Shown piece after piece: positions 27,289 to 38,436 of a DNA stretch of 64,000 nt. The stretch's first letter is position 1. Each line of letters opens with the position of its first letter. The stretch is from Sphingomonas hylomeconis. Its GTDB lineage: Bacteria > Pseudomonadota > Alphaproteobacteria > Sphingomonadales > Sphingomonadaceae. The stretch lies in the NCBI RefSeq assembly GCF_025370105.1, contig NZ_JANQBK010000001.1, positions 496,001 through 560,000 of the forward strand, given 5' to 3'. The position numbers were made by a program, and so were the translations under genes. The notes beneath the pieces were generated by a model. That model saw only the letters and a program-made list of their open reading frames with translations, ran no database searches and was not told where the DNA came from.

Positions 27289-28614
27289 TTACTTCCCCCG
27301 CACGCGCCAGATCACGTTGCCGACATCGTCCGCCACCAGCAGCGCGCCGCTCGTGTCGGTGATGACGCCGACCGGGCGGCCCTGTGCGTCGCCGTCCTTG
27401 TTGAGAAAGCCGGTCAGCACGTCGATCGGCTTGGCACCCTTGGCGGGATAGCCATTGTCACCGAACGGCACGTAGACGACCTTGTAGCCCGATACAGGCT
27501 TGCGGTTCCACGAGCCGTGCTCGCCGATGAACGCGCCGTTGGCGAAGCGGCCGCCCAGCTTCGCGTCACCCGCGAAGGTCAGGCCGAGCGCCGCGACGTG
27601 CGGCCCGAGCGCATAATCGGGACGCTTGGAATATTCCTGCAGCGCAGGGTTCTGCGGCTCGACGCGTTGATCCGGATAACCGCCCCAATAATACCATGGC
27701 CAGCCGAAGTGATCGCCCATCTCGATCTGCGTCAGATAATCGGGCGCGAGATCCGAACCGAGCATGTCGCGCTCGTTGACCACGGTCCACAGCCGCTTGG
27801 TGTGCGGCTCAATCGCCATGCCGTTGGGGTTGCGCAGCCCTGCGGCGAACACGCGGAAGGTCTTCGCCGCGGGATAGACTTCGAGAATGTTGGCGCGGTA
27901 TTTCTCGCGCTCGATGCCGTTCTCGGCGATATTCGAGGCCGAGCCGACCGTGACGTACAGCGTCTTGCCCTCGGGATCGGCGATCACGTTGCGCGCCCAA
28001 TGATTGCCGCCGCCCTGCAGCTTGACGACCAGTTCGGGCTTGGCGGTGATCTTCGTGTCGCCGGTCTTGTAGGGCACGCGGACCAGTGCATCGGTATTGC
28101 CGATATAGAGCCAGTCGCCCTGCAGGGCCATGCCGAAGGGCGAGTTGAGCCCGGTCATGAAGGCGCTCTTCTGCTCCGCCACGCCATCGCCGTTCGCGTC
28201 GCGCAGCAGCGTGATGCGGTTGGCGGAGGGCACGCCGGCGCCGGCCTTGCCCATCAGCAGCCCCATCACCCAGCCGGTGATCCCGCCGCCTTCGCGCGGC
28301 GGCGAATTGCTTTCGGCAACCAGCACGTCGCCATTGGGCAGGCGGTACAGCCAGCGCGGATGATCGAGGCCGGTGGCGAAGGCGTCGACGGCGAGGCCAG
28401 CGGCGGGGATCGGCTTGGCGCCCTGCGGCCAGCCGATCGCATCGGCGACGGCGATCGTCGGGAACAGCTGCTTGCGCGGCGCGCTGATCGTGGGGCGGGG
28501 GCCGGTGACGGCGGCGAGATCGACCCGCGCGACATCGGGGCGGGTCAACCAGAAGACGATGCCGCCGATGACCAGGACGATCAGCAGCAGGACGATGAGA
28601 ATATGTTTGCGCAT
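27289..28614 (-). CDS. Membrane-anchored PQQ-type sugar (sorbosone) dehydrogenase
   Basis: A 441-residue protein with an N-terminal uncleaved anchor (ILIVLLLIVLVIGGIVFWL) and a six-bladed beta-propeller of the soluble aldose/L-sorbosone dehydrogenase family: DGFATGLDHPRWLYRLPNG-like first blade, GLNSPFGMAL, GAGLRNPNGMAIEP-like blade, DHFGWPWYYWGGYPD, and GEHGSWNRKPVSGYKVVYV. These enzymes oxidise sugars in the periplasm with PQQ. No PQQ biosynthesis genes are in the window. The start at 28614 gives the anchor directly; the upstream in-frame 18 residues are not needed. Confidence 0.85.
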   Translation of the reverse strand: MRKHILIVLLLIVLVIGGIVFWLTRPDVARVDLAAVTGPRPTISAPRKQLFPTIAVADAIGWPQGAKPIPAAGLAVDAFATGLDHPRWLYRLPNGDVLVAESNSPPREGGGITGWVMGLLMGKAGAGVPSANRITLLRDANGDGVAEQKSAFMTGLNSPFGMALQGDWLYIGNTDALVRVPYKTGDTKITAKPELVVKLQGGGNHWARNVIADPEGKTLYVTVGSASNIAENGIEREKYRANILEVYPAAKTFRVFAAGLRNPNGMAIEPHTKRLWTVVNERDMLGSDLAPDYLTQIEMGDHFGWPWYYWGGYPDQRVEPQNPALQEYSKRPDYALGPHVAALGLTFAGDAKLGGRFANGAFIGEHGSWNRKPVSGYKVVYVPFGDNGYPAKGAKPIDVLTGFLNKDGDAQGRPVGVITDTSGALLVADDVGNVIWRVRGK

Positions 28615-28656
28615 GCCGAGAGGATTAGCCGGGGCGGCGGGAGGGAGCAATGGCCC

Positions 28657-28696
28657 CCGGCCCGTCATCCCCGCTTTCGCGGCGAGGACGGGCCGG
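28657..28696 (-). terminator. Hairpin downstream of katG
   Basis: CCGGCCCGTC (28657-28666) pairs perfectly with GACGGGCCGG (28687-28696), with an inner CCGC-TTTC-GCGG hairpin. It sits 7 nt after the katG stop, before the next gene on the same strand, so it separates the two transcripts. The inner part belongs to the CCCGCTTTCGCGGG palindrome theme of this genome. Confidence 0.6.
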
Positions 28697-28703
28697 GGAG
28701 GCG

Positions 28704-30953
<2,250 letters not shown>

Positions 30954-31073
30954 CTAACTCCTCGGATGTTCTTAATCGCTGCAATGAGTGTGGACCCCGG
31001 CGAGGCGATCCGCAATCATTTAGGCGATGACTTAATCTGATCTTGGAGAACGAGGGAGTCGATCACCGGCGGC

Positions 31074-31994
31074 TCAGCTCTCCACGTCTTCGGGTTCCGG
31101 GCGAGGCGGGTGCAGGCGCAATTTGGTTACACGGCGCGTATCGGCGGCGACGACCTCAAGCTTCCAACCGCTTGGATGATCCAGGCATTCGCCCTGTTGC
31201 GGGACGTGCCCGGCGAGCAGGGCGGCGAGACCGCCGAGCGTGTCGATATCCTCGTCGACCTCGGCCAGACGCTGGTCGATCGTCTCGCCGACATCCTCGA
31301 GTTCCGCGCGGGCGTCCGCGTCCCAGGCGCCGCCGTCAAGCGGGACGAGCAGCGCCTCGGGCGCTTCGTCATGCTCGTCCTCGATATCGCCGACGATCTC
31401 CTCGATCAGATCCTCGATCGTGACCAGCCCTTCGGTGCCGAAATATTCATCGAGCACGACCGCCAGATGCACGCGGCTGGCGCGCATGTCGGCGAGCAAA
31501 TCGAGCACGCCGCGCGACATCGGCACGAACAAGGGCTGGCGGATCAGGCCTTCCAGCGTGACGGGATGGTCCGCGCCGGTGGCGAGGATGGCAAACACGT
31601 CCTTGAGATGGATCATGCCGATGATCGTATCGAGCTTTTCGCGGTAGACCGGCAGGCGGCTATGGCCGGCCTCGGCGAAGATCTTCACGAGCTCGGCGAA
31701 CGGCGTCTGTTCCTCGACCGCGATGATGTCCGCGCGCGGCACGCCGACATCGCCGGCGTCGCGCTCGCCGAAATGCAGCAGATTGCGCACCATCGTGCGT
31801 TCCAGCGGCGAGAGATCACCCTTGGCGTCGGGCGCGGGATCATCCTCGTGCGCGTCGATCGCTTCTTCGAGCTGGTGGCGCAGCGAATCGTCGCCCTGCT
31901 CACCGAAGATCATGGCGCGCAACGAGCGCCATATAGATCCTTCGTTGGTAGTACCGGCGTCCCCGGCGTCGGTGGTACTTTGGCCCTCGGGCAT
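31074..31994 (-). CDS. CorC/YbeX-type CBS-pair protein
   Basis: A 306-residue cytosolic protein with an acidic N-terminus, two CBS domains (about residues 80-200: RADIIAVEEQTPFAELVKIFAEAGHSRLPVYRE; FVPMSRGVLDLLADMRASRVHLAVVLDEY) and the transporter-associated CorC_HlyC domain at the C-terminus (TIDQRLAEVDEDIDTLGGLAALLAGH). Once called hemolysin or magnesium/cobalt efflux protein; in E. coli YbeX has been tied to ribosome and magnesium homeostasis. The adjacent ybeY and phoH genes support that context; the gap to ybeY is 9 nt. Confidence 0.9.
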   Translation of the reverse strand: MPEGQSTTDAGDAGTTNEGSIWRSLRAMIFGEQGDDSLRHQLEEAIDAHEDDPAPDAKGDLSPLERTMVRNLLHFGERDAGDVGVPRADIIAVEEQTPFAELVKIFAEAGHSRLPVYREKLDTIIGMIHLKDVFAILATGADHPVTLEGLIRQPLFVPMSRGVLDLLADMRASRVHLAVVLDEYFGTEGLVTIEDLIEEIVGDIEDEHDEAPEALLVPLDGGAWDADARAELEDVGETIDQRLAEVDEDIDTLGGLAALLAGHVPQQGECLDHPSGWKLEVVAADTRRVTKLRLHPPRPEPEDVES

Positions 31995-32003
31995 AGTAAG
32001 GTG

Positions 32004-32516
32004 TCAGTCCTCTCGTATCAGATAGGGATCGGCCAGGCCGAGCGACTTGAGCGCGTCGATCTCGATCGCCTCCATCGCCTCGCCCTCGTGATCCTCCAGA
32101 TGATCATAGCCTAGCAGGTGGAGCGTGCCGTGCACGATCAAATGTGTCGCATGCGCCTCGACGGTGATGCCTTTTTCCGCCGCCTCGGCCGCGCACACGC
32201 CGTGCGCCAGCACGATATCGCCGAGCAGCACCTCGCCGTCGTCCGAATTCTGCCCGACGGTATCGAGCAGATCGGCCTGGACCATCGGGAAGCTGAGCAC
32301 GTTGGTCGGCTTGTCCTTGTGGCGGTATTGCGCGTTGAGCGTCTGTACCTCGGCATCGGTGGTCAGGCGGACGGAAATCTCGACCGTCGCCGCGCCGGTG
32401 GCCAGTTCGCCGTGCGGGGTGCGCTCGATCGCCGCGGTAGCGGCGCGGAGCGCGAGCGCGTCCCAGTCGACGCTATCGTCCCAGGGGGATTCGATGGAAA
32501 GGGCAGTTTCAAGCAT
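32004..32516 (-). CDS. ybeY: Endoribonuclease YbeY
   Basis: A 170-residue metal-dependent RNase for 16S rRNA maturation and ribosome quality control. The zinc motif HGTLHLLGYDH is intact and the N-terminal region is typical. An upstream start at 32528 is also possible. The start overlaps the end of the phoH-like gene by 8 nt, giving the conserved phoH-ybeY-corC order. Confidence 0.93.
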   Translation of the reverse strand: MLETALSIESPWDDSVDWDALALRAATAAIERTPHGELATGAATVEISVRLTTDAEVQTLNAQYRHKDKPTNVLSFPMVQADLLDTVGQNSDDGEVLLGDIVLAHGVCAAEAAEKGITVEAHATHLIVHGTLHLLGYDHLEDHEGEAMEAIEIDALKSLGLADPYLIRED

Positions 32517-33507
32517 CGACGCCCTCATATGCTTCGACGATCCGCCCGACGATCGGGTGGCGCACGACGTCGCCCGCGCCGAAGCGGCACATCGAGATGC
32601 TTTCCACGCCTTCCAGCCGCACCACCGCGTCGTTGAGCCCGGACGCATTCATGCCGCCGGGGAGATCGGTCTGCTTGGGATCGCCGCATACAACCATGCG
32701 GCTGTTCTCGCCGAAGCGGGTGAGGAACATCTTCATCTGCGAGGGCGTGGTGTTCTGCGCCTCGTCGAGGATGATGAACGCATCGGCCAGCGTGCGGCCA
32801 CGCATGAAGGCGATCGGCGCGATTTCGATCTCGCCCGAGGCGATACGGCGTTCGACCTGCTCGGCGGGCAGGCAATCGTTCAGCGCATCGTACAGGGGCC
32901 GCAGATAGGGATCGACCTTGTCCTTCATGTCGCCGGGCAGGAAGCCCAGTTTCTCGCCCGCCTCCACCGCGGGACGCGACAGGATCAGGCGCTGCACGCT
33001 GCCGGTGATCAGCTGCGCGACGGCTTGGGCGACGGCGATATAGGTCTTGCCGGTGCCTGCTGGCCCAAGCGCGAAGATGATGTCGTTATTGACCAGCTGG
33101 CGCATGTAATGCGCCTGCGCCAGCGTGCGCGGCACGATCGTTTTCTTGCGGGTGCGGATCATGATGCTCGGGGCGCCGCCGCTGTCCGCCGAAATGATCC
33201 CGGCCAATGTCGGTTCGGCCGACATGGCGATCACCGCATCGACCATGCCCTGATCGACGCGCTCGCCGCGGGTGATGCGGTTGTAAAGGCCCTGCAGCAC
33301 GTCGCGCGCCTCGGCCACCGCCTCGGCGCGGCCCTCGAGCTGGATCTTGTTGCCACGCGCGGTGATGTACACGCCGAGCCGGCTTTCGAGCTGCAACAGG
33401 TTCTGATCGAATTCGCCGAACAATTGCGACATGAGCTGGGGGCGGTCGAAGATCAGTTCGGCGCGACTGGGCTCGCCCGATTGGGCGGGGACGGGCTTGC
33501 GGCTCAT
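32509..33507 (-). CDS. PhoH family ATPase (YbeZ)
   Basis: A 332-residue PhoH-like ATPase. An N-terminal KH-like segment (FGEFDQNLLQLESRLGVYITARGNKIQLEG) precedes the ATPase core with Walker A GPAGTGKT, LSRPAVEAGEKLGFLPGD, Walker B AFIILDEAQN and VVCGDPKQTDLP. YbeZ interacts with YbeY in ribosome metabolism. It starts 217 nt after miaB; the gap may carry its own promoter. Confidence 0.93.
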   Translation of the reverse strand: MSRKPVPAQSGEPSRAELIFDRPQLMSQLFGEFDQNLLQLESRLGVYITARGNKIQLEGRAEAVAEARDVLQGLYNRITRGERVDQGMVDAVIAMSAEPTLAGIISADSGGAPSIMIRTRKKTIVPRTLAQAHYMRQLVNNDIIFALGPAGTGKTYIAVAQAVAQLITGSVQRLILSRPAVEAGEKLGFLPGDMKDKVDPYLRPLYDALNDCLPAEQVERRIASGEIEIAPIAFMRGRTLADAFIILDEAQNTTPSQMKMFLTRFGENSRMVVCGDPKQTDLPGGMNASGLNDAVVRLEGVESISMCRFGAGDVVRHPIVGRIVEAYEGVDA

Positions 33508-33724
33508 GCAGTTCCTTTGTTTGAAGCGACAAAGTCGAATGTGGGGCGGCTGCCAAGTAGCGCAAGGACCGTCGCAAAAGTCGCAAAGGTCGCACGCTCA
33601 CGCGCGCGAGGCCGGCGCGTCGCCGGACGAGGATGGCGGAAGGACATTCCGGTGAGACGAATCGACTGCATCCGCCACAAGTCTGGCAGAGCCGGCGCCA
33701 GTAGGACAGCGGAATTCGCCGCCG

Positions 33725-35044
33725 TCAGGCCGCGGCGCTGATCCGCTCCACGCCCGACAGCGAATTGGGATCGGCGCGGACGATATCCACCTCGACGAGA
33801 TCGCCGATCCCGGCATCGGTGAGGAGGTGGATCGATTGCAGCCAGGGGGACTTGCCCAGCATCTGGCCCGGAAGCTTGCCCTTGCGTTCGATCAACACCT
33901 GGCAGCGGCGCCCGAGCGTGTTCGCGTTGAAGGCGGCCTGATCGCGGTTGAGCGCCGCCTGCAGCCGTTGCAGCCGCTCGTCCATTTCCTCGGGCGCGAT
34001 CTGGTCGTCCATCTGCGCCGCCGGTGTGCCGGGGCGGGGGCTATATTTGAAGCTGAACGCCTGGGCACAGCCGATCTCGTCGACCAGGCTAAGCGTATCG
34101 CGGAAATCGGCCTCGGTCTCGCCGGGGAAGCCGACGATGAAATCGCCGGACAGGGCGATGTCGGGCCGCGCCGCGACGACGCGCTCGAGCAGGCGAAGAT
34201 AGGAATCGCGGCTATGGCTGCGGTTCATCGACTTCAGGATGCGATTGCTGCCGGACTGGACTGGCAGGTGGAGGAACGGCATCAGTTTCTCGATATCGCG
34301 GTGCGCGTCGATCAACCCTTGCGTCATGTCGTTGGGGTGGCTGGTGGTGTAGCGGATGCGCGCCAGCCCATCGATCCGATCGAGTTCGGCGATCAGATGA
34401 TGCAGGCCGCGCGGGCCATCGGTCCAGGCGTTGACGTTCTGCCCGAGCAGGGTGAGTTCGCGCGCGCCGGCATCGACCAAGGCTTTTGCCTCGTCCACGA
34501 TCTGCTGCCAGCCGCGGCTGACTTCGGCGCCGCGCGTATAGGGCACGACGCAATAGGTGCAGAATTTGTCGCACCCTTCCTGCACGGTGAGGAAGGCCGA
34601 GGGCGGCACGCGGCGGCGCGCGGGCAGGGCGCCGAACTTGGTCTCGACCGGCATGTCGGTGTCGAGCGCGCTTTCGCCGCGCGCCGCCCGGGCCACGAGA
34701 TCGGGCAGATTGTGATAGGCCTGCGGGCCGACGACGATATCGACCTTCGCGCGGGTGACGATCTCGGCGCCTTCGGCCTGCGCGACGCAGCCGGCAACCG
34801 CGATCATCGGGCTGCCGCCATGCTTCTTGCGCGCGTCCTTCCGGAGCCGACCGATATCGGAATAGACCTTCTCGGTGGCCTTTTCGCGGATGTGGCAGGT
34901 GTTGAGCACGATCAGGTCGGCATCGGCGGTCTCGGCCGGCGTCAGGCCCTGCGCCAGCATCAGCTCGGCCATGCGATCGCCGTCATACATGTTCATCTGG
35001 CAGCCGAATGATTTGACGGCGAAGGTCTTGGGGGCGGGTTTCAT
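33725..35044 (-). CDS. miaB: tRNA-2-methylthio-N6-dimethylallyladenosine synthase MiaB
   Basis: A 439-residue methylthiotransferase. The N-terminal UPF0004 domain supplies three cluster cysteines ([23 protein letters not shown]), the radical SAM motif is [16 protein letters not shown], and a TRAM domain ends the protein ([21 protein letters not shown]). It adds the methylthio group to i6A37 in tRNAs and uses two iron-sulfur clusters. The ATG at 35044 follows a weak site; the family-B repeat lies directly upstream (35062 onward), so it sits in the 5' UTR of miaB. Confidence 0.95.
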   Translation of the reverse strand: MKPAPKTFAVKSFGCQMNMYDGDRMAELMLAQGLTPAETADADLIVLNTCHIREKATEKVYSDIGRLRKDARKKHGGSPMIAVAGCVAQAEGAEIVTRAKVDIVVGPQAYHNLPDLVARAARGESALDTDMPVETKFGALPARRRVPPSAFLTVQEGCDKFCTYCVVPYTRGAEVSRGWQQIVDEAKALVDAGARELTLLGQNVNAWTDGPRGLHHLIAELDRIDGLARIRYTTSHPNDMTQGLIDAHRDIEKLMPFLHLPVQSGSNRILKSMNRSHSRDSYLRLLERVVAARPDIALSGDFIVGFPGETEADFRDTLSLVDEIGCAQAFSFKYSPRPGTPAAQMDDQIAPEEMDERLQRLQAALNRDQAAFNANTLGRRCQVLIERKGKLPGQMLGKSPWLQSIHLLTDAGIGDLVEVDIVRADPNSLSGVERISAAA

Positions 35045-35061
35045 GATGGGCCTGTAGCAAA

Positions 35062-35226
35062 TCCTCCCCGGAACGGGGAGGGGGACCATGCGAAGCATGG
35101 TGGAGGGGGTGTGCCAGCAGCGTTACGCTTGCGAAGAGGGGGCTTGTCGGGCGTTACGTTTGGGGAGAGCCCCCTCCACCATTTGCCGAAAGGGGCAAAT
35201 GGTCCCCCTCCCCGTTCCGGGGAGGA
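35062..35226. repeat. Family-B repeat, two copies in inverted orientation
   Basis: A perfect 28-bp inverted repeat (35062-35089 and 35199-35226) formed by two copies of one monomer. Read from the variable side, each is CCCCCTCCACCA, a variable hairpin, TGGTCCCCCTCCCCG, then CCGGGGAGGA. A third monomer lies at 43751-43796. The element spans the 5' UTR of miaB and the 3' end of the plsC-like gene, whose stop codon is inside it. Confidence 0.75.
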
Positions 35227-36062
35227 GTGAATTTGACGGAGTCCACGCTGTAGGCGAACGGCCTGAGCGGCTTGCCCAGCGTCTCGATCAGCGCTTCCTC
35301 GATGCGGCGGCGGCTTTCCGCGGCGATCGACTTCCGTCCCGCAAAGTCGGCGGGGTAGAACGGCTCCAGGAAATGTACCCTCAGCGCGAAGCTGCCCTTG
35401 CGCGACAGCAGGCGCTTGGCATTGTCGAGCCCGGTCTCCTCGCCGATCCAGCCGATCTCCTCCGCCACCGCGCCGTAATCGAGCAGCACGGGCTGGACCA
35501 GCACGCCGGGCGGCGGCGGCTCCAGCACGCGCAGCATCGGCGTCTTGAACGGGAGCAGCGACTGGCCGTCGGTCGTCGTGCCCTCGGGGAAGACGGTGAC
35601 CGACCAATTGTCCTCCAGCGCATCGCGCAACAGGTTGATCTGCTCGGCCACGCCGAGGCGGTTCTCGCGCTTGACGAACACCGTGCGGTTGAGCGTCGAC
35701 AGCCAGCCGACCACTGGCGCGTCGCGGATTTCCTGCTTGGCGACGAACGCCGTGCCGCTCTGCCCGGCCATGCCGAGGATATCGATCCAGCTGAGATGAT
35801 TGGCGATGTAGAATACATCGCGTTTCAGCGGCGTGCCGACGCGGGTGACGCGGGCGCCGGCGAGCCGTGCGGCCCAGCCGAGAAAGATACGCGGCCAGGG
35901 CGAGGACTGGCGCAGCAGCCGCCAGAGATAATGGAGCGGCACGGTGAGCAGCAGCGCCAGCACCAGGCCGGTGGCGCGCAACGTGATGCGGAGGCGGCCG
36001 AGCGCGTCGATCGGGGGCGGGGTGCCGGCGGCGGCGGCGGCGCGGTGCGCGGCGCTCAGCAT
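35154..36062 (-). CDS. 1-acyl-sn-glycerol-3-phosphate acyltransferase (PlsC-like), tail encoded by a repeat
   Basis: A 302-residue acyltransferase with an N-terminal membrane helix (LRATGLVLALLLTVPLHYLW), the HX4D motif NHLSWID, and FPEGTTTDG; it would acylate lysophosphatidic acid or a related lipid. About the last 24 residues (from TPPRNGEG onward) are translated from the family-B repeat, so the ancestral stop was displaced. The start is uncertain: 36062 is the best ATG, a TTG at 36110 in the same frame is possible, and homologues often begin closer to the LRITLRA segment. Confidence 0.82.
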   Translation of the reverse strand: MLSAAHRAAAAAGTPPPIDALGRLRITLRATGLVLALLLTVPLHYLWRLLRQSSPWPRIFLGWAARLAGARVTRVGTPLKRDVFYIANHLSWIDILGMAGQSGTAFVAKQEIRDAPVVGWLSTLNRTVFVKRENRLGVAEQINLLRDALEDNWSVTVFPEGTTTDGQSLLPFKTPMLRVLEPPPPGVLVQPVLLDYGAVAEEIGWIGEETGLDNAKRLLSRKGSFALRVHFLEPFYPADFAGRKSIAAESRRRIEEALIETLGKPLRPFAYSVDSVKFTPPRNGEGDHLPLSANGGGGSPQT

Positions 36063-36136
36063 GATGGCGATCGTGGACGCATCGGCATGCTGCTCTCCGG
36101 CGAATTTCAACAGTGTGTTGCGTCTACATCTTTCTC

Positions 36137-36160
36137 GTTCTCCCGCTTTCGCGGGAGAAC
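36137..36160. repeat. Perfect 10-bp hairpin between fur and the acyltransferase gene
   Basis: GTTCTCCCGC-TTTC-GCGGGAGAAC. It lies 34 nt after the fur stop and may mark its transcript end; no T-run is present. Related to the CCCGCTTTCGCGGG palindromes at 3943 and 28667. Confidence 0.5.
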
Positions 36161-36193
36161 CGAAGGATACGGGGCGACGCGATAAACTGCGCG

Positions 36194-36616
36194 TCAGACC
36201 TTGCGGTCGAGCGTGACGCCGTAGAGCTCCATGCGATGGTCGACCAGGCGGAAGCCCAGTCGTTCGGCGATCGCCTTCTGCAATTGTTCGAGTTCGGGAT
36301 CGACGAATTCGATCACCTTGCCGGTCTCGACATCGATCAGGTGATCGTGATGCGCTTCCGGTGCCGGCTCGTAGCGCGCGCGACCATCGCCGAAATCGTG
36401 GCGGTCGAGGATGCCGGCTTCCTCGAACAGGCGCACGGTGCGGTAGACGGTGGCGATCGAGATGCCAGGATCGATCGCGGAGGCGCGCGCATAGACCTTC
36501 TCGACGTCGGGATGATCCTCCGCCTCGGACAGAACGCGCGCGATGACGCGGCGCTGCTCGGTGATGCGCAGCCCTTTTTCAGCGCACAGGGCTTCAAGAT
36601 CAATTTTTCGGGCCAT
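36194..36616 (-). CDS. fur: Fur family iron regulator
   Basis: A 140-residue ferric-uptake-regulator-type repressor: winged-helix part (LRITEQRRVIARVLSEAEDHPDVEKVYARA; ISIATVYRTVRLFEEAGIL) and the metal-binding HHDHLIDVETGKVIEF segment. The C-terminal CxxC zinc knuckles of E. coli Fur are missing, as in most alphaproteobacterial Fur/Mur proteins, so a manganese-responsive Mur role is also possible. An inverted repeat directly upstream suggests autoregulation. Confidence 0.92.
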   Translation of the reverse strand: MARKIDLEALCAEKGLRITEQRRVIARVLSEAEDHPDVEKVYARASAIDPGISIATVYRTVRLFEEAGILDRHDFGDGRARYEPAPEAHHDHLIDVETGKVIEFVDPELEQLQKAIAERLGFRLVDHRMELYGVTLDRKV

Positions 36617-36638
36617 GCCGCCGCCATAGGCGCTTCCG

Positions 36639-36674
36639 GCTTATTGATAAAGCGAAGAGTGATTCGCAATAAGC
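36639..36674 (-). promoter_or_regulatory. Operator-like inverted repeat upstream of fur
   Basis: GCTTATTG (36639-36646) and CAATAAGC (36667-36674) are perfect 8-bp arms, with a second inner pair GCGAA/TTCGC between them. It lies 23-58 nt before the fur start and is much more A/T-rich than its surroundings. Fur or Mur autoregulation is a reasonable inference; the classical 19-bp Fur box is not matched exactly. Confidence 0.45.
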
Positions 36675-36709
36675 GGAAGCTGCGGCCGATCGGGCGGGCG
36701 CGCATACGA

Positions 36710-36742
36710 CAATGCCGGCCGGGACAAGCCCGGCCGGCATTG
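36710..36742. terminator. Hairpin downstream of mucR
   Basis: A 14-bp perfect stem, CAATGCCGGCCGGG with CCCGGCCGGCATTG, and a 5-nt loop. It lies between the mucR stop and fur, both on the minus strand, so it separates their transcripts. No T-run. Confidence 0.65.
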
Positions 36743-36783
36743 GTCGTCAGTGGCCGCCGCGCGATCCGCGCGGTGGCGCGGGA

Positions 36784-37200
36784 TCAGGCGACCTTGCGGC
36801 GCTTGGTGCCGAGGCCGATCTTCTTGGCCAGCGTGCGACGCTGTTCGGCATAATTCGGCGCGACCATCGGGTAATCGGCAGGAAGATTCCACTTCGCGCG
36901 ATATTGTTCCGGGGTCATTTGATAATGCGTCATAAGATGACGCTTGAGCATCTTCAGCTTCTTGCCGTCTTCGAGGCAGACAATATAGTCCGGCTTGATC
37001 GACGATCGGACCGAAACGGCCGGTTCTTGCTTGACGTCGGGGGCGATTACGGGGCTGCCGAGGCTGGCAAGTGCGCCATGAACGTTGCCGATCAGGACCG
37101 CGAGGTCGGAAACCGCAACGCTATTGTTGCTGACATGTGCCGCGACAATATCCGCGGTCAGGGTGATCAGGGAATCACCCATCTCTGTTTCGATATCCAT
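36784..37200 (-). CDS. MucR/Ros-type transcriptional regulator, intact zinc site
   Basis: A 138-residue zinc-finger regulator. The prokaryotic Cys2His2-like site is complete as Cys75-x2-Asp78-x9-His88-x3-His92 (CLEDGKKLKMLKRHLMTH), followed by the conserved MTPEQYRAKWNLPADYPMVAPNYAEQRRTLAKKIGLG block. The N-terminal helices (residues 5-50) are the oligomerisation region of MucR. These proteins act as H-NS-like silencers of A/T-rich promoters controlling surface polysaccharide and cell-cycle genes. It neighbours fur; a second, altered homologue lies at 55667. Confidence 0.93.
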   Translation of the reverse strand: MDIETEMGDSLITLTADIVAAHVSNNSVAVSDLAVLIGNVHGALASLGSPVIAPDVKQEPAVSVRSSIKPDYIVCLEDGKKLKMLKRHLMTHYQMTPEQYRAKWNLPADYPMVAPNYAEQRRTLAKKIGLGTKRRKVA

Positions 37201-37308
37201 TGTAGTTCCTTCGACCCATTATCGGCGGGACTGGAATTCCCGCCGTGACTGTGCCTATCCTATGCGAAGCGATTCGGCGCAAGTAACAAAAGTTAAATGT
37301 TTCTCCGA

Positions 37309-37785
37309 TCAGGCTAAACTACGACGGTACGTAAACGCGTCGGTCATCAGGCCATTGTTGCCTCGATAATAGCCCCGACGTTCGCCGACCTTTATGAACC
37401 CAGCCTTACTATACAATTTGATCGCTTCATTGCCGTCGCGCACCTCGAGATGCAGCGTGACTGCCTGGCGATCGCGGGCATCGGCGATGGTCGCGAGCAG
37501 CAAGGCCGCGCCGACGCCGCGGCGGCGGCAGGATGGCGCGGTGGCCAGCAGCAGCAATTCGGCCTCGTCGACGATCAGCCGCGACAGGGTAAAGCCGGCG
37601 GGCTGGCCGTCGAGCGTCGCCACGGTCAGCCACACGCCGGGCAAGGACATGATGCCGAGGCACTGGCCGCGCGTCCATGCTTCGCCGAAGCGCGGATCGA
37701 AGGCCTCGGCCATCAGCGTCTCGACCATGGCGAGATCGGCGGTGGAGCCGGCGCGCAGCTCGATCATGCTGAGCACGGTGCTCAT
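37309..37785 (-). CDS. rimI: Ribosomal-protein-alanine acetyltransferase RimI-like
   Basis: A 158-residue GNAT protein: the acetyl-CoA loop SCRRRGVGAALL (R-x-x-G-x-G) and the C-terminal EVRDGNEAIKLYSKAGFIKVGERRGYY motif are typical of RimI. It starts at 37785, overlapping the tsaB stop by 4 nt; the tsaB-rimI pair is widely conserved. The longer in-frame extension to 38247 is antisense-frame noise across tsaB. Confidence 0.88.
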   Translation of the reverse strand: MSTVLSMIELRAGSTADLAMVETLMAEAFDPRFGEAWTRGQCLGIMSLPGVWLTVATLDGQPAGFTLSRLIVDEAELLLLATAPSCRRRGVGAALLLATIADARDRQAVTLHLEVRDGNEAIKLYSKAGFIKVGERRGYYRGNNGLMTDAFTYRRSLA

Positions 37786-38420
37786 GCCGGCACCAGCTGC
37801 CGCGGGCGCGGCGGCGTGGCATCGGGCGCGCGACCGTAGATCGGGCGCGGCGGCAGCGTGGCGAACTCGGCCAGCAGGCGGATCGCGTCGGCGGCATCGG
37901 GGAGCCGTTCTCGCAGCGGCAGCGTGTCGTCGAGCGCGGCAAGATGGCGGATGCCGTTGCCGAACGCCGCGCGCGCGCCGAGCGCGTCGCGCGCCGCTGC
38001 CGGCTTGAGCGACGCGAAAGCATCCGTCGCGGCGAAAGGCGCGGCGGCAAAGCCCTGCATGAAGACCTCGCCATGCCCGCCCTCCAGCACCACGGCGAGA
38101 TCGGCAAGCGCGGGATCGGCGGCGAATGCCGCGGCGGCGATCAGCGACAGGGCGGAGAAGCCGTGCAGCTCGGCATCCCAGCCGAACGCCAAGCCACGCG
38201 CGGCGGCGATGCCGACGCGCACGCCGGTAAAGCTGCCCGGGCCGCAATCGACCAGGATGCGCGCGGCGCGGCCGCCGCCGGGCAGTTCGGCGATCATCGG
38301 CACGAGCCGCTCGGCATGGCCGCGATTGACCACTTCGTGCGCGGCGGCGATCACCGCGCCGGCCTCGATCAGCGCGACCGAACAGGCCGCGGTGGAGGTT
38401 TCGATGACGAGGGTGCGCAA
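37782..38420 (-). CDS. tsaB: tRNA threonylcarbamoyladenosine biosynthesis protein TsaB
   Basis: A 212-residue ASKHA-fold partner of TsaD in t6A37 synthesis. LVIETSTAACSVALIE opens the protein and GPGSFTGVRVGIAAARGLAFG is the family signature. The start is most likely the TTG at 38420 with GGGAG about 10 nt upstream, because in-frame sequence further upstream lies inside the nitroreductase gene. tsaB starts 17 nt after that gene and is probably co-transcribed. Confidence 0.9.
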   Translation of the reverse strand: MRTLVIETSTAACSVALIEAGAVIAAAHEVVNRGHAERLVPMIAELPGGGRAARILVDCGPGSFTGVRVGIAAARGLAFGWDAELHGFSALSLIAAAAFAADPALADLAVVLEGGHGEVFMQGFAAAPFAATDAFASLKPAAARDALGARAAFGNGIRHLAALDDTLPLRERLPDAADAIRLLAEFATLPPRPIYGRAPDATPPRPRQLVPA

Positions 38421-38436
38421 GGCTAGGCCGCTCCCG

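Noticed and set aside
33571..33594. Short tandem repeat (GTCGCAAA unit, about 2.7 copies) upstream of phoH
   Set aside because: Too short for a CRISPR or iteron array and no related copies nearby; probably slippage.
37309..38247. One long frame that could be read as a tsaB-rimI fusion or a frameshift
   Set aside because: Both genes are complete in their own frames with the usual 4-nt overlap; the extra part is out-of-frame translation of tsaB.
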